From Viscum album (lineage: Eukaryota; Streptophyta; Magnoliopsida; Santalales; Viscaceae): a stretch of DNA of 64,000 nucleotides. Within the stretch, counting starts at the first letter, position 1, and each line of letters begins with the position of its first letter. This document shows, one piece after another, positions 23,089-38,100 of this stretch. The DNA lies in the NCBI GenBank assembly GCA_963277665.1, contig OY728143.1, forward strand, positions 1,122,322,110 through 1,122,386,109, in the 5' to 3' direction. The translations under genes were made by a program, and so were the position numbers. Below the pieces are notes generated by a model that saw only the letters and a program-made list of their open reading frames with translations, was not told where the DNA came from and did not search any database.

Positions 23089-23641
23089 CCTAGGTCTTGG
23101 GATGAGGCCTAGACAATGAAATTAACGTTTGAAATTATGCATTCCAACATTATGAAAGTGGTTATTGATTTTTTGCATGTGATTATTCGATTAGTAGAAT
23201 ATCCATGTGAATAAGTAAATGACATTATTTCATTTTATTTATGCCATACCATGTTGAAAGTTCATATTTAAAAGGCTTTTGTTTTAGTTATACATTGCCT
23301 TAAATGTTTATTCTTATTTATGAAAGTTTCCGCTATATTTTTATCCTTACTGGGCATTTGAGCTCACCCCTTTTCTATGTTTCATTTTTCCCAGGAAGTG
23401 AAGAAGTAAATTATGAATGACCTGCAGGGATTTTATGAGGGGATAATAGTGTGGTCTATTGAGACATTATGTTGTTGTAGTAGTTTTTCATTTTATAATG
23501 TAATGTAAAACTTATGAATATATTTGGCATTTTCCAAGGCTACTAAACCAATAGGTCTTTCGAGATTTGATCTTTCTTATGATCATGCCAATGTTATGTA
23601 ATAATGCACCGACTCTGGGTAGCTGGGGTCGGGGCGTTACA

Positions 23642-23646
23642 TTATC
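23642..23646. repeat. Target site duplication, right of solo LTR C (TTATC)
   Basis: Exact partner of the TTATC at 19443-19447. Confidence 0.9.
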
Positions 23647-26600
23647 TACAATAAACACTTCCAAATATGAGAAAATATGATAGTAAAGCCGGTGAAGTAA
23701 ATATCAATATATTTTATAGGATATATTATTCTTTTGTTAAATAAAATCAAAATTAATATGATAGAAATATGCAATTAATTAATCTACCTTTGAGTGATCA
23801 TGTGTGAAGGAATCATGTAATGGTGTTCTATACCTCTAAGATGATGATTTGACAAGGTGGAAATAAAGGATGAATACAGATATCATTAAGAATATAAGGG
23901 ATCTTATAGAATTATGAAACATAGACAAATATATGTTGAAAGGCTTTGGAATAAGAATAAATGGGTTTATCATTATTCAAATAATTCTTTCAATTATTTT
24001 CATTAGTAGTGAAAATATTTGATATGAATAAAGATCAATATTTATTTTCGTTAGGTGATTAATTTATGTTAATAAATAACTATTTCTTATGCTGGAGTCA
24101 TGAAAATGATAATGGAAATTATTCTATGTGGTCGATTTGTGGGGGATTTTATCTGCACAAAAGAGAATTTTCAAGTGCGCCTGATATATTAGTTTTTATG
24201 CTATCTAGTGTATAGGATAAAAATCATCAATGGGAATTATAAATGTAATGGAAGGTTGGGGAATTTGAATGAAATTGACCTATGTACAAGTGATTTGAGC
24301 TATGTGAGCTTCTTGTAAGATATTATTTTATAATATAATAGAATAATGAAACATACAGAATGATTGATCCATGTTTAAAATTTTTCATCTACATGAATTA
24401 AAAATTGGATTACATAGTTAAGTTATGAATAAATTATTGATGTTGTGTGTAAGTGAATTAAGATCCTAGGATTATAATTTCATATTGAATATGTAAATTC
24501 ACCTATATATGAGATAACTGGAAATATATTAATATAAAAAATGTAGACTGCTATTGTTTACCTAAATAGAAATCTAAATACAACTATGTGTATGAAATTT
24601 TAAGTCATATAATAGATTTTACGTTGATAATTTCTGAGATTATATTGGTAAAAAATGGATCTTACATATTTCTATAATTAGGAAAAATAAAAATGATATA
24701 ATTTTTGGGAATATCTTTATATACAAAACATATATTATTAAATTCAATAAATCAAATATAATTTAATGGTTTTTATCTTCACAAATAATATATATAATGT
24801 AACAATGTGAAACTATGCATAATTATTATAATGTGAATGAATTAATTTATCGGAATTTGAAGTCTAATTCATATTTATTGAATTTATTTCTTAGGAAACT
24901 CATTAGGTATTAGTTATTTATGAATCAAGATTGATGAATAAAATGAGTTTAGTATGACCTAGTACTGTATGGATTACTGCTTCAAGAAGATTATTAATTA
25001 TGATTTTGACATGATCATCTCCCTGAAATAGAAATTTATAAAGGTGAATGACTCAAATATGATAAAACTATTCTTCAGTGGTTTGAAAATGACATATGGT
25101 GTTTATATTTATTTGGGATTATGGTATTTTTGGGGTTCGAACTCGTCCCATGAAAGTGGATTTGAACATGGAAAAAATGAATTTGAGGAAGATTTATGAA
25201 TATATCAATATGATTTTGAGATATTTGTTGTGTTTCACAATAATATAAAATTTCTTAAAATAATATAAAGTAACAATGTCACAAAAAGAATATATGATGA
25301 AAATTAATTTCTACATATTTTTATATAGCATAAGAGATTGGAGTGTAGATTTCTGAAAATATATTTTTAATTAAAGAAGAATATGAACTTGAGCCTACAT
25401 AAATATAAAATCATAATTTATTTTAAAATTTGAGGAGTGATAAATAAGTTTATTCCTGGAATATACGTGGTGTTGAAAATGAGTGCATGAAATATTTTGG
25501 GAACACAATGTGGTAACATAATATGTGTTTTCATCCTCATAGATTGGAGATAGTTTTCTCAGTATACTATTCGGGTTGATTTAAAATCATCTATGAAATT
25601 AAATATAACTACATATGCATTAGTGAATATTGAAGGTATTTATAATCAACAAAATAGAATATAAATAATGTTATATTGTATCCATGACAAAATACGGAGT
25701 AATTTGAGATAAAATAAATCCTTAGGAACACTATGAAGTGGAGTTTTTGTACGCATTACTGAAAAAATATAAATATATATACCGATTCTGAGGTAGTACA
25801 CCATTCAGGTACCAATGAAGATGAATAATAAGGGGAAAATATTCTTTCTATTTAGTTATAATCAAGGAATAATAATATTAAAGGAGAGTCTATTTACATG
25901 GTTATATGAAACCAAATAATTAGACTATGTTTGAGCATATAGTGTTCAGTTAGAGAAAAGAGGAAAATCAAAAAAGAAAACTTTATTTCATCTTGAGAGG
26001 TATTCATAGGTCAAGTTGTATCAGTTGGGTTTGAATATATAATGGAAATAGAAACTATATGTGGTTGACAAAGAAAATTTTCTTTTTTTTGGGGCAGATA
26101 CATCATAGAATAGATTGTTTGATCTATAACCTGAGGTGAATAGAAGAGATAAAATGTAACTGATATTTATCAACATTAATATGTGTTATGGGAAACCATA
26201 GACATTCACATGTGTAAAATTTTAATCTTTACACCCTCAAAATATTTTGTTTTTGGATTAAAATAAAATTATCAATCAACCCACATCAAATAAATAATAT
26301 TATTTTATTAGTGAATCTAGGATGTGGACATCCCAAGAATAGTAATGAGTAAGATTCATGGAAGGGGTGGATCCTTGTAAAAATACATGTGTAATTTTTC
26401 TCTTGATATATATTATATATTGGTTTAGTATATCTGAATTATCACAAGATCTAATAGTCATATATGAAATTATTTTTTCATGTTCACAGGGGTATTAATG
26501 TTTTAATATTTTAAATCTGTAAAATTTGAAAACATATGATTCACCCCACCCCACCCCCTCCAAACTCTTAGGTGTTTATTTACCTAACATTAGGAAACTC

Positions 26601-29085
26601 ATTATAATTTTGATTTTATATGGAACATATTACCCACTTTCGATGAAACACCCTAAGAACACGACATTTTGGAACCCTTACCATAGGCCCTCATCACATA
26701 AAATACAATAAAATTTTCATATTACCTTAAACAAGTTTTTCCATAAAAAATCACTATTCCAAATAAATATGGAGACTACTATAGAAAAATAGTAAATGAA
26801 CCTATTGGAACCATAGTAAATGGACATCTATAAAATCATAAAATCATTTTTGGATCACTTATTTTATACTAATGAGTTTATACTTTGGAACAGCACACCC
26901 TCCTAAACTCACCTGTCCACTTTTTAGAATACCCAATCATGAAACCCTAGGTACACAAGTTTGTGTCCCATAAAATTATGAGAATTGTTTTGAAATGTGA
27001 TAGGAACTACCTACTGAAACACATATAATTCAATATAACTAATATCACATCATGAATCATCTGTATTCAATAAAAATAGATAAATTATAAAAAAACCCCA
27101 TATGAGGGATATCCTAGAATAGCTTCTATACAAACAATATTATGAGTTGAACCCCAGGTCATAATGTTTACATACTATGAGGAAAAAACATATTAATATT
27201 GAATGATGAACTAATTAGTAAGAAAGAAAATATTTCTTGGAAGAGGATATGGAATGGTATGATAGGGCTCAGATAAGTCATCTATAAATATGAAGAATAC
27301 ATTATTTACTTCCTATTTTTTCCTTTAAAACCATAAATTAAATTAATTATTATTTATATTATCCCATACATGTGTCATGACATGTCCATGTAGTTCATAG
27401 CATGAATATCATCATATTGATCATTACGGTATGGGCTCCCTAGCCATATTGTGTCATTAATCCTCCAGGAAAAACCAAAACCCCCACTATCAGGCCCTTA
27501 TAGCATGGCATTCCCTTCCATGATATTGCATCATATCTTAATTATATAGAATTTATTCTTTACATAGTTATGACTCCCCCAAGTTATTTCTTCATGGAAT
27601 GACACATCTCCTGATGAGCCTTATCATGATGGTACCATACTGTTCACTACATGACCATTCTTTCTCATGAAAATTTTCCAGAATTTAATAAGTGAGGATT
27701 TACACAAATATATGGTCACAACATGATTACCTCTACCATTATATGAATTATATTTATAACTGAAAATCAATAAATGATTCTCCAGACCATAGTGTGACAT
27801 CAAATGAAACATATGTATCTACTCACTACATTGGAACCACCACATTATGATAAATACTTTCTAAGAAAGGAACTTCTTCATTCACATTTTAGTGACCCTA
27901 TAAGATATGTATTGATTAGTTGATCATACTATTATCATATAATGACCCTTAATTATTACAATATAATTCCCCACATCTAGAAAAAAGTTTCATTGGAATC
28001 ACATTTACCTTGCCCCTAATAAAAAAACATCATGTTTCCTCAAAAATAGTGATCCTAAATTTTTTTTGGGTTGTTATATATAATATATTTTGTTTATTTT
28101 ACCTACATACTACAATAAATATATATAGGACTACACCCAACTAATTTCCCTTGGATCATTACTCTCTTCTCCAACCGCTTCTTCGGAAATTGAATTTTCC
28201 ATTAATTTTAATGCCTTCAACCATCAAAACTATATACTCTTTTGATATCCTACTATACATTCATATTCTATGTCACCCAATTTAGAATATAATCATTGAT
28301 TTACTCAAACACCAACACATTGTTCTTTCATGAATTACATATAGTTTTAATCATTAATCTATATGTTTTAGAAGTAAAGAAAGTCATGTTAAATATTTTA
28401 CACCATCAGATAATTCAACTATAATTTATTAGAGTTGATATTGAATCCTGATTAAATTGTTTACATGATAAACTAAAAAAATTACTAACTTCATATTCAT
28501 AATTAATAGCTCATATGATAAAAATTATTTGATCGTCATATAACGATTTCCATATATGTTCAAAAGCACATCCATCAACCTATAATATTTATTCATATCA
28601 ATAATGTTGAAGACCTTGTTTTGAGACAATGTCTTATGAACTATCCAAAGTAATTTCTTATTGAGTCTTTAACAATTAACAATATTAATTAATTCTAGTT
28701 TATTTCCATTCAATGGAATCCCATGATCCATTTTTCATAGATAATCTAGAAAATTCCTAACCACTTTTGGGGCCTCACTTATGAAACATGTTTAGAATAT
28801 TTATAAAGTGAATAACCCATGTCCAGTGACCGGATGAAGTAATTTATCTCCAAAATATCATTTTAAACATCGATTATAATTTGGAAAACTATAGAAAATA
28901 CACAATTAGAAGAATAGAAGACTCAAAAAAAATATAAAATAATACAATGCATTTTGGTTGTTCCAAATTTAATCATATTACCCAACAAGTATAGCCAAAA
29001 GAAAATCTCTTGAACATTTATTAAAAAGAAATAAAAAGGTACTTATAAGAGGCGAACGTGATCAAAAAAACATAAATGTACTCAT
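23647..29085. other. AT-rich stretch without recognised genes
   Basis: Very AT-rich. About 23647-26500 is purine-biased on the plus strand and 26700-29085 pyrimidine-biased, as expected for old retrotransposon DNA lying in opposite orientations, but I found no RT, RNase H, integrase or gag motif that would stand. The only local oddity is a C-run (CACCCCACCCCACCCCCTCC at 26542-26561). Short open frames here have no family features. Confidence 0.3.
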
Positions 29086-29099
29086 TCACCAAATAACAG

Positions 29100-30060
29100 G
29101 TCTAGATAACATAATACGACATATCATTTCCATAATAAGTGCCACTAAAATCCTCCCACTTAGATTTAGATTTATCTTGATAAAAAATCCTAAAAATGTC
29201 ATTGTCCACCTTCCTGAGAATCTTCGAAGATGCTCTGGTAGACACATTTCTAGGAAGGTTAGAGTAATCCTTGTGTGGTCTCCACTTGGAGGGAAAAGAG
29301 GTACAACCCTCACCATCGGTCATTTTTTCCATGCCACTCAAAATTTGCTCCTTGAAAGATGCACGCCGACCACAAACTAAAGACTTAATAAGGGTAACAT
29401 TCTCTATTTCATCATCAGATACATTCCGCCCATTTCATAGATAATTCCTATAATTGAAAGAGCTTTATAATTTCTCGATGGTAGTCAACACGCTACTATG
29501 AATCAGTCTGATCAGCAACTTCTGCCTGAGAGTGATCAGAGATTGTTAATCCCGGAGTAGTGACTTCCCCAGTTGAAGTAACCTCTTTAACCAAATCAAC
29601 CCGAGGGTCTAAGGGGCCTGTATGAGATCTCTCCAAAGAAATACCCTCCATAAAACCCTATCCTTTTATCTTATATTCATGAGAGTTAGATTTCCCAGAA
29701 ATCATCACATCAACCACAGTGGAAACTGGCACCTTTATTGCATCCCCATAATGCATGATAGGCTTTGGCCAAGAAACATCATCCATCATTGACTTTCGTC
29801 GGAAACATTTTGTGGAATGTCATCTCATTCCACATTTCTCACATGAAACATGTTTTTTACTTATCTCAAAATAGTGTCCAAAAACCAGTCATTAATTTCA
29901 TAAAAGAGTTTTTTATCATATTCAACATCAATTTGAATGTTATACGAGGGAATAGAAAAGATGTTTTTTTTCGTATTCAACATCAATTTCAACGATGGAA
30001 AAAAGTTATAAATATTATAATAGAAAAGAATTATTGAGATATTGAAATATGTGAAAAAGT
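29100..30060 (-). pseudogene. Possible ORF1/gag-like remnant with a zinc knuckle, minus strand
   Basis: This stretch has better-than-chance coding character on the minus strand. From about 30000 leftward: YFPSLKLML and NIQIDVEYDKKLFYEINDWF, then CEKCGM-stop-HSTKCFRRK (about 29800-29840), which resembles a CX2CX4HX4C zinc knuckle with one residue lost, then PKPIMHYGDAIKVP and SHTGPLDPRVDLVKEVTSTG (about 29560-29620) as a low-complexity tail. A nucleic-acid-binding domain followed by one CCHC knuckle and a Ser/Thr-rich tail is typical of plant LINE ORF1 (DUF4283-type) proteins. No endonuclease or LINE RT was found downstream. Stops and frameshifts are frequent. It could also be a diverged gypsy gag. 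Confidence 0.3.
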
Positions 30061-33000
30061 GATCCATTAGTGTAATTATAGTTTAATATTATCGATTGAC
30101 CATGGTTCCAATTCCATCCTATATTTGCTAAAAACGGTAATCACGTTTTGATCTACATATGTTGTTTCTATTCGATCAAAAGACACAAAAAGATGCACAT
30201 TCTCAACATATTATTCTTTATGAATATTAAAATCCATATGAAAAACATCATTTATTCCAATTAAAAAACATCAGGTTATTCTTGTATATCTTAAAAACTC
30301 TTCCGTTGTGAGATATATATTTTTTTTGGAAACTTAATCATCTTGTTCATGTAGTTATATTCTAAATAAAATCTAATCCCACATCTATTTCAATTTATTC
30401 TCTAGATTAAATAGCTTTCACCAAAGATGAATTTTCTGGATCCAGTTTTAGAAGTTCTAGAATTAATCATTTCTAAATATTGAAAACCTATATGCATGAA
30501 CTTTTCAATATATTCAATTAAATAATCTCCCACTTGACAGTTATTTTTATCAACATTACCAAGAAGGCATTTAATACATATGAATTTTATAAATCCTTCA
30601 AAATTTATTCCATACTAAAAATCTTTGATTTTACTCGATTTTACTCATAGCAACACAAGTCCCACTAAAGAAAACACAAAAATATACATTCCAAAACTAT
30701 GATTTTTTTTAGTATTTTAGCTATATTTTGTCTTGAAATTATCATCCATAAAACAGTAACTTCTTCCTTATGAACTTCTAGATGATTTTTTTTCAATTGA
30801 ATCTGTTTTTTACCTCACTAAACAAACATATTCCTTTCAACTTTAATGAAACTATGTCTATCATATAATAACCCTATATTCCCATTATTTTATCTGAGCT
30901 CCTATAAAACCATTATAACAATATCATCTCCTTACCTTATTTTTTTTGAAAATACTAACCTCATTTATGGTAAATATTAATGTTAACAGTTATAGTCTGA
31001 CTATCAAACATATTGAAAATCCTCAATAGGTAAATGTAAATCCCATAGAAGTTCTCTTTGTATTTATATATTCTCCATTTTCTACATCAATATAGCATCA
31101 TTGTAGATCATTTTTGGGAAACATATGGTTAAATATTATAGTCATTTTAGATATAAAAAATTATAATTCACCACATCTTAGTTCTCCAATCATAGAATCT
31201 CCATGAACAAACTAAATACTACTAATTGTAGAGAAAATTTGAATAGAGTACAAATTAGGGAATACATAAAAATTCCTACCACTAATGCATAAGGAAAATT
31301 TTCCTTGTACATAGCCTCATCTTTCATTCAAGGTTACATCAATTTTAATAATATTGAATGTATAGATAATAGGGTATAGACCATATTCACTCCATACATT
31401 CAAATGAATTTTAATATCTTTTTGATGTACTCTAACAATGAAAACATCCGAATTTATTTCTTCTAAACCCTCCCATCTCCAATGTCTATATGGATCCCCC
31501 AAGATCATTTCTTTCAAACCATTTGAATAAATCAAACATATACCCATAAATGTGCTTATTTTCTAGGCACTCTAACTGCATATAATACATATATAAGAAG
31601 ATTATAATAAATCACCCACCATCAGAAAAATATATTTAGTGGAAATGATCTTCATTAAACCAGATAAAATTTTCTTAATCCATAATGGCACCGAATTTCT
31701 ATTCTGTTGACTATGTTAAAAATTCATCTCATACAGGATCTACATTGTTTTCCCAAGGTTTAATTTTATGTTATATGATAACTTTATATTGAATCAAATA
31801 TTATTCCTCCTATAAATTTATATGAAAAAAATATATCATGAAAATTAATAGTGAATTATTTAGACATTATTCAGTAACTATTACAATTTCCATCAATATT
31901 GTTGTGTTCTAAATAAATGGAGAATATTTTATCAAAATTTCACAGATTCATTTGGTTGAAAACCGTTCATAACTGACATTAAATTGTATGACAATATACT
32001 ATATAATTATTCATTTATCTAGAAAAAAACATTTATTTTATTGTACCTACTTTTCTTATATAATTTATAAATGAACTCATGACATAAAATTATACAAGGA
32101 GTCTATCTCCTATTTCATCACTATCTCCTACTATTTTTCATGACTGGGCCAGGTTACCTATTTTATAACTTCACATTATACTTTAAATATTATATATGTG
32201 TAATTTATATCTAATATATACCTTTTCAGTAATCATACATCTTTGGTAGTTTTCCTTAACTTAAGAGGTTCTACTTCTTCTACAGCATTATCTATCGAAA
32301 ATCCAACAAAAGCTTTTATTGTCCTAAAATTTTCTATTTCTGAAATCCTTATCTAAATAGTTAGAATCCATCCTCCCTCTAAAATTCCTCTTATATGACT
32401 ATATTCGTCTAGAACATGCATGATTACTAAAAGTTTCATATATTATATACATCCAATTAAATCAAACAATGAAGAATCCAATTTTTTTTTCCTTATTTAC
32501 ATCTTCCTCCATGTTTAGATCCTCCCATAGAATCGCTTCAATAATGTGAATATTTAGGCTTTTAATGGCCATTTATAGGTCATTATCACATTGTTAAAGA
32601 CCAAATTAATTAATAATGTGACAGATAAACAACAATTATTTTTAGTTAGTTTATTTTTATTATCTTTCTCGAATTATAACGGGAATAAGTAATACCACCC
32701 AAGACATTGAGGTGGGATACACTTTGCTTTCATTAGGTTCACAATTCATCCAAAACCTCCTACCATAGTAGGTTATAAAGTCTACATTTTATGATTTATA
32801 CTAAAAAATTAATCAATTAATCATTGTAATTATTTGTAAAACAAGATTGTAATCACATATTTTATTCACTCTAACAAAAAGCATAATGCATTCTCACAAA
32901 AATGCATTTTTGTCCAATTACTAAATGAACATTCCTCTAAAAAACCCTTAATTATAGGAAGTGAGAAATACTTATCCACATTCATATTCCACTTACTTAT

Positions 33001-35157
33001 TGGACCTCATGTAGTTAATATCTAAAATGATCTCTCTTTTTCCAAAAGATCTACATCGAACAATGGTTTGGAAAAACTAAATTTTATTCAATAGAAAGAA
33101 AACACTTTCCATGCATGTAGAATTTTTATGAAAGTATGAAATACAAATTAACCTATATGAGACCAAAGTAGTGATGGCCACCATAAATATATATTTACTA
33201 GATATTATGTATTATTCCTGAATTCATTTACAGTAATTTTTGAATTAATCCTTCCACAACTTCTAAATGATGCAATATTAATATGCTTCTTGATCTATAC
33301 AATCATGTTCCACAATTCCATTTATATATAGTAATTTCATCCCATTATCACCCAATTTTCATAGATGATCATTTTATAACATACACATTACCTAATGTTT
33401 TGTTCTATAAATTATTTTATCTTCCATAATCCCAATAATATATAATGTTTTATCATTTAATACATTACCCACTACAATGTAATTTTTTTATTTTCCATAG
33501 ACCTTTCATAAGAATTTTATTTAAACCTTCATCACCCAGCTATAAAATATATATTAAAATTTTCCATGTCCACTATATGTGACATAACCTTGGTAAATCC
33601 AACAATTATCTCGTTTTTTCTGATTTTTTTTATTTTTACCGAATATCAGAAGAGTTTCATCATTTTGAATATTTAAATTTCTGAATCATTTTGATACATA
33701 ATTCCACTAAAACCACCTTTAGTGTTTAATAAAATTAATAGCTAGAATTAATTATCCATTAATTTCAACAACATGTGACACTTAATAATAAATTATCATC
33801 CTCCCCAACCACTGTAAATCAAGAAGGGATTACATATATGAATCATTTTGTAACTATAATTATCCAAAATAATTCATTATGTTATTTATCTTACCATAAT
33901 TTTAGAATAGTGTTTTGTTCAAAACAATTTCCCCTTTTCCATTTTCTCTCTTCTCCTTACCGATCTTCTAAATAAATTTCTATCTTCTACTAGAACTTCA
34001 CCTACCATCCATACTATATTATTTTCACGATAACATACTAGAATTACATCTTATTGATATTTTTATATAGAATAATATCTCACATTTTAATTTACCTCAT
34101 GTTATTATTTATGATAGATTTATATGTATATATAACCAATGTATACTATGATTCCATAGAAAATAAAATATGATTTAAAGAATGCATTCCATCAGTGGAA
34201 TATTCCATTTTTTAAGTTTAAATTGATTCATGTTAAGGTATTAAATATGATATTCCAATAACATTCCTTCAAATATCAATACAATTAATAGTTAATAAAA
34301 AACAACACTTTAATCATCATAAGAGTATTTTTATGTAACTTCAAATTCATAAACATTAACATAGTTGTTTTCATTGCATCATGGATATTGAAGGAAAATT
34401 TCATGGTAAATTTAATATAAAAAAATCAAATCCACTAAATTATTTTAAATTTTTGTTTGTTCATTTCTTTTAGATTAATCACTTTATTGAAATCTCATAA
34501 TACATCTAATATAGATAATCTTTAATAAGTATTCTACATAATGCATTGTTTTTTCTAACAAACATGGTAATCATAGAATATACTTATTCTGTAATATTTC
34601 AATATATATTATAAAAATAACACGTAAATTTAAAAAATCAAAGGAACCAAAACCTCTTGATATATACATCTAGGCTCCAAAACCACTTCTTGTGCTGAGA
34701 ACCCATAATTTTGAATAGACTATTGAAAAAACACTAGAAAAATGTATTTGGGAAGTCTAGAACTAGTTTCACCTAAGCACAATATCTAGATGAGTGAATA
34801 AATAAAAAAATATCATTCAAAATCACTTTGATCGCCTGTAGAACATCAAAAAACATAACCGATGGAAACAAAATACATACACACAATAATAATAAAACAA
34901 GGTATTTAAGTGACACTAAAAAATAATCCCATTTGATGGGAGAAACACTAATTATTTTTTTACTGTTGGAATATAATGAGTACAATATTGGTTGAAGTGA
35001 AAACATGATTCATGTGTATTTTTTTCGAATACTACATCAAATTGACTTGGTGTCACTAGAACCCAATATTTTAAGACTACTTCAACTAGTTTTTGATCTT
35101 TTTGGATGAACCTCAACTAAGTCCAAATCCATTGGATGTTTCTTAGTCTCAACATAT
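30061..35157. other. AT-rich stretch without recognised genes
   Basis: Pyrimidine-rich on the plus strand, so any old coding would be on the minus strand, but no conserved motif could be picked out. The open frames at 31317-31547 and 34773-35006 are short and featureless. The right end abuts the 5' LTR of element D. Confidence 0.3.
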
Positions 35158-38100
35158 TGTAATAACATAGAATTAAGTCAACGAAATTAAAATTATTATA
35201 GTTATTTAGTATAGTATAAATAATATAATATAAATTATCGAACATAATAAAAAATTTGTATATGAAAAATAAGTGGAATTAGATGTATTACTAAAAGTTA
35301 TTGAACCTCTACCAATGAAATATTTACTTGACCTTATGAATAATAATATAGCCCTTACGAATAGTAAAGTAACAAAATGAATAGTAAACTCACCCGTGAA
35401 TGTATAAATATAATATAAGAATCTTATAAATGAAATAATGATAAAATTACATCTTCGTACAGGTACATTATATTTTAAAAATTATTAATTTAGTGTTGGT
35501 TTTTTGTATATCATAAATATATAAGTAAAATTTTATAATTTGTAAAATATTTTAAAAGAAAAATTACTTTCACAAAATTTAATCATATATAAATTTTTTT
35601 GTATGGTTTTAAAATTATTTTATGTGACCTTAACTATTTTTTCATAGCGTTGTAATAACGACTATAATTTTAAAATCATTATTTTTTGAGTAAATAATGA
35701 TTTTAATTTTATATAATATTTATGACATTTATAAAATTATTTCCACAATATGATGTTAATTTTTTAATTCTACACATTTAAAATGGTTAGGTTTACCTTT
35801 TAATGGTTTTCTGGAATACTTGATTGTTTTGTGAATAGTGAAATTTGTTAATTTACAATAATGCAATATACATGAATTATTGAGTCATATGTGATGTATG
35901 GATGATGTAATCACGTAATAAAGAGAATTAATTAATTATTTTAATATATTTGAATATAATTATTAAAATATTAATAATATTGATAAACATTAATATATAT
36001 ATTTTTAAAATATTCAAAAAACAGTCTTCTCCCCCACTATAAATACCACCCTTCATCACACATTCCCCCCACACCTTCCAAGAATTGAGAATTGTAAAAT
36101 ATCATCCCTATCATATTCCCAAGACCCTCCCCCACATCTAAGATCTCTTTTTTCTCATGAAAAAACCAAATCATTTTCTTTATGGAGTTTTTCAAGGAGG
36201 ATAAAATCAAGAGGTGAAAACCAATTTCTTGTATTATTAATTTCATTTAAAGCTCATTTATTTTCATATAATCTTCACACCTACTCTTGTAAAAGTGGAA
36301 TGATAAATTTAATATCATTTATATAATTTTTTTATATCAGGATTATCTAATAATTCATCATTAGGCCCCTTCTACTCAAACTTTTATTGAAGGATTGGAA
36401 ACATCATCCGTGAGGTGTTTTTTTATTATATTCAAGGACGAGAAGTTTTCATTTTCCTTCACTGTCATCAAAGCTATTCATAAAACCATATTAATGATTG
36501 AAAAATTTTATAAAATTTATATTACAAACAATTTTATGTTCTATAATTAATATATTTTTGTAATACTAAATGATAAAACAAAAATAGTATGTTCTGATCT
36601 AAATCCCATATAATTAATATAAATGATTATCATTAACATTTTATCTAATTATTCATCAAAATATATTCGAAAAAATAGTATATAAGACCAATTAAACTTA
36701 AATATGTTCATTAAACACATTTAAATACTATTCTCATGAATTATACATATTTAACATGAACTTCATTACACATAAAAATATTATCAATCAATAAAACCAT
36801 GAAATTTATTTCTCCAAAACAATGAAATTAAAATATGTAACTCATCAATAAAAACCAAAATGAACATAGAAAAATATAATAAATCAAATAAAATTATAAA
36901 AGGTTATAAATTAATGAATTCATGGATTGAATTATATTATCCATGAAAATAATGTCAGGTGAAGAACACATTCGAAAATAAGGTTAGGGTTTTCATCCCG
37001 AACCTCCATTTTCCTTCGGGTTATGCCTTCATCCTCTATACAACTATGTAAGTATTCATTATTTTCATATATGTTTTCCAAAATATGTGTATATGTTAAA
37101 TAATAATGTATCAATATAATTTCATCTATCATTAATGGTAATTACATGTTTTACAATTTTTCCTTCTCAATTCTTCTCTATACAGAAGCCCGATTGAAGG
37201 GACCATCTCAATTTCATAGCCATTTTCAAGTACCAAACATATTTTATTTTAAGACACCATTATATTATGAGAGACACTATTTTTTCCTAAAAAATATATT
37301 TTTCTATTTCTAGTTTTATACAATCAATTATGTCAAAAATAAATTATTTTTCCAAATAAACTATTCATTTCAAGTAAAAGGGTTATTTCTCTCATAAATA
37401 CCTTGATAATTTTATTATAGTATTTTAATTTATTTCAAACCCACTACTTAATTATTTGATTTATTTATATTTATATCTTACTATTATCATATAAAATATT
37501 TTATTAAATGGTTTATGATGATTTTGACTATGGATGTGCTCTATTAATACCAGTATCCATACTACTAAAAATAATTAGTGATTATGTTTACATATTAGAG
37601 AAGTTTATTTACATTTAATATATATATATGTAATTATTAGAATCATTTGTATGATAAATTAATTGGACATTGAAATTGATGTGTGGGGCCCACTGTATCT
37701 CTTTGATGCATTGGTAGGACTCATGACACAAAGATGATATGGACTTGGCTATGGAAATTCCCATTTTCAGAATTGGGTTAGGGAGAGGCCTTACCTATTT
37801 ATTTAAAGATGTCTTATAAGAGGCATCAATAATATGTTTCATATGTCCTTCATTATCAATTACATCATTATTATTCTGTTAATTTACAATCCATGTGAAT
37901 ATTATAATTGTGTAATATCCATATCTAAACATCATTCTCATGTGATTATTTTTATGGAACTATTACTAATATTTTATTCTCGACACGTTATTATCCAATT
38001 TTTTTCTAACAGATTTTGTTTTCAGTCATTCACTATGTTTTATTGTATATATTATCTTTTATTATATGACATGAACTTAATGAGCATCATAGATCACCCC

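Larger units (their letters stand above)
19448..23641 (+). repeat. Element C: solo LTR, same family as element B, plus orientation
   Basis: A 4,194-bp LTR starting TGTAACACCCC and ending GGGGCGTTACA, flanked on both sides by TTATC. No primer site, pol or second LTR is attached, so it is a solo LTR, normally left when the two LTRs of an element recombine. It is related to the LTRs of B in reverse orientation: shared blocks include TTGACAGCGGGAATTAATTT (reverse complement near 7255), the CCATGG-GGGTC block near 20470-20500, the TATA region, the CGTACGTACG palindromes and a minisatellite at a similar place. Sequence identity with B is clearly lower than between the two LTRs of B, so C is a separate, probably older insertion. 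Confidence 0.92.

Noticed and set aside
26542..26561. C-run as a four-stranded (G4/i-motif) element
   Set aside because: Only three C-runs are long enough, short of the four needed for a standard motif, and nothing nearby gives it a role.
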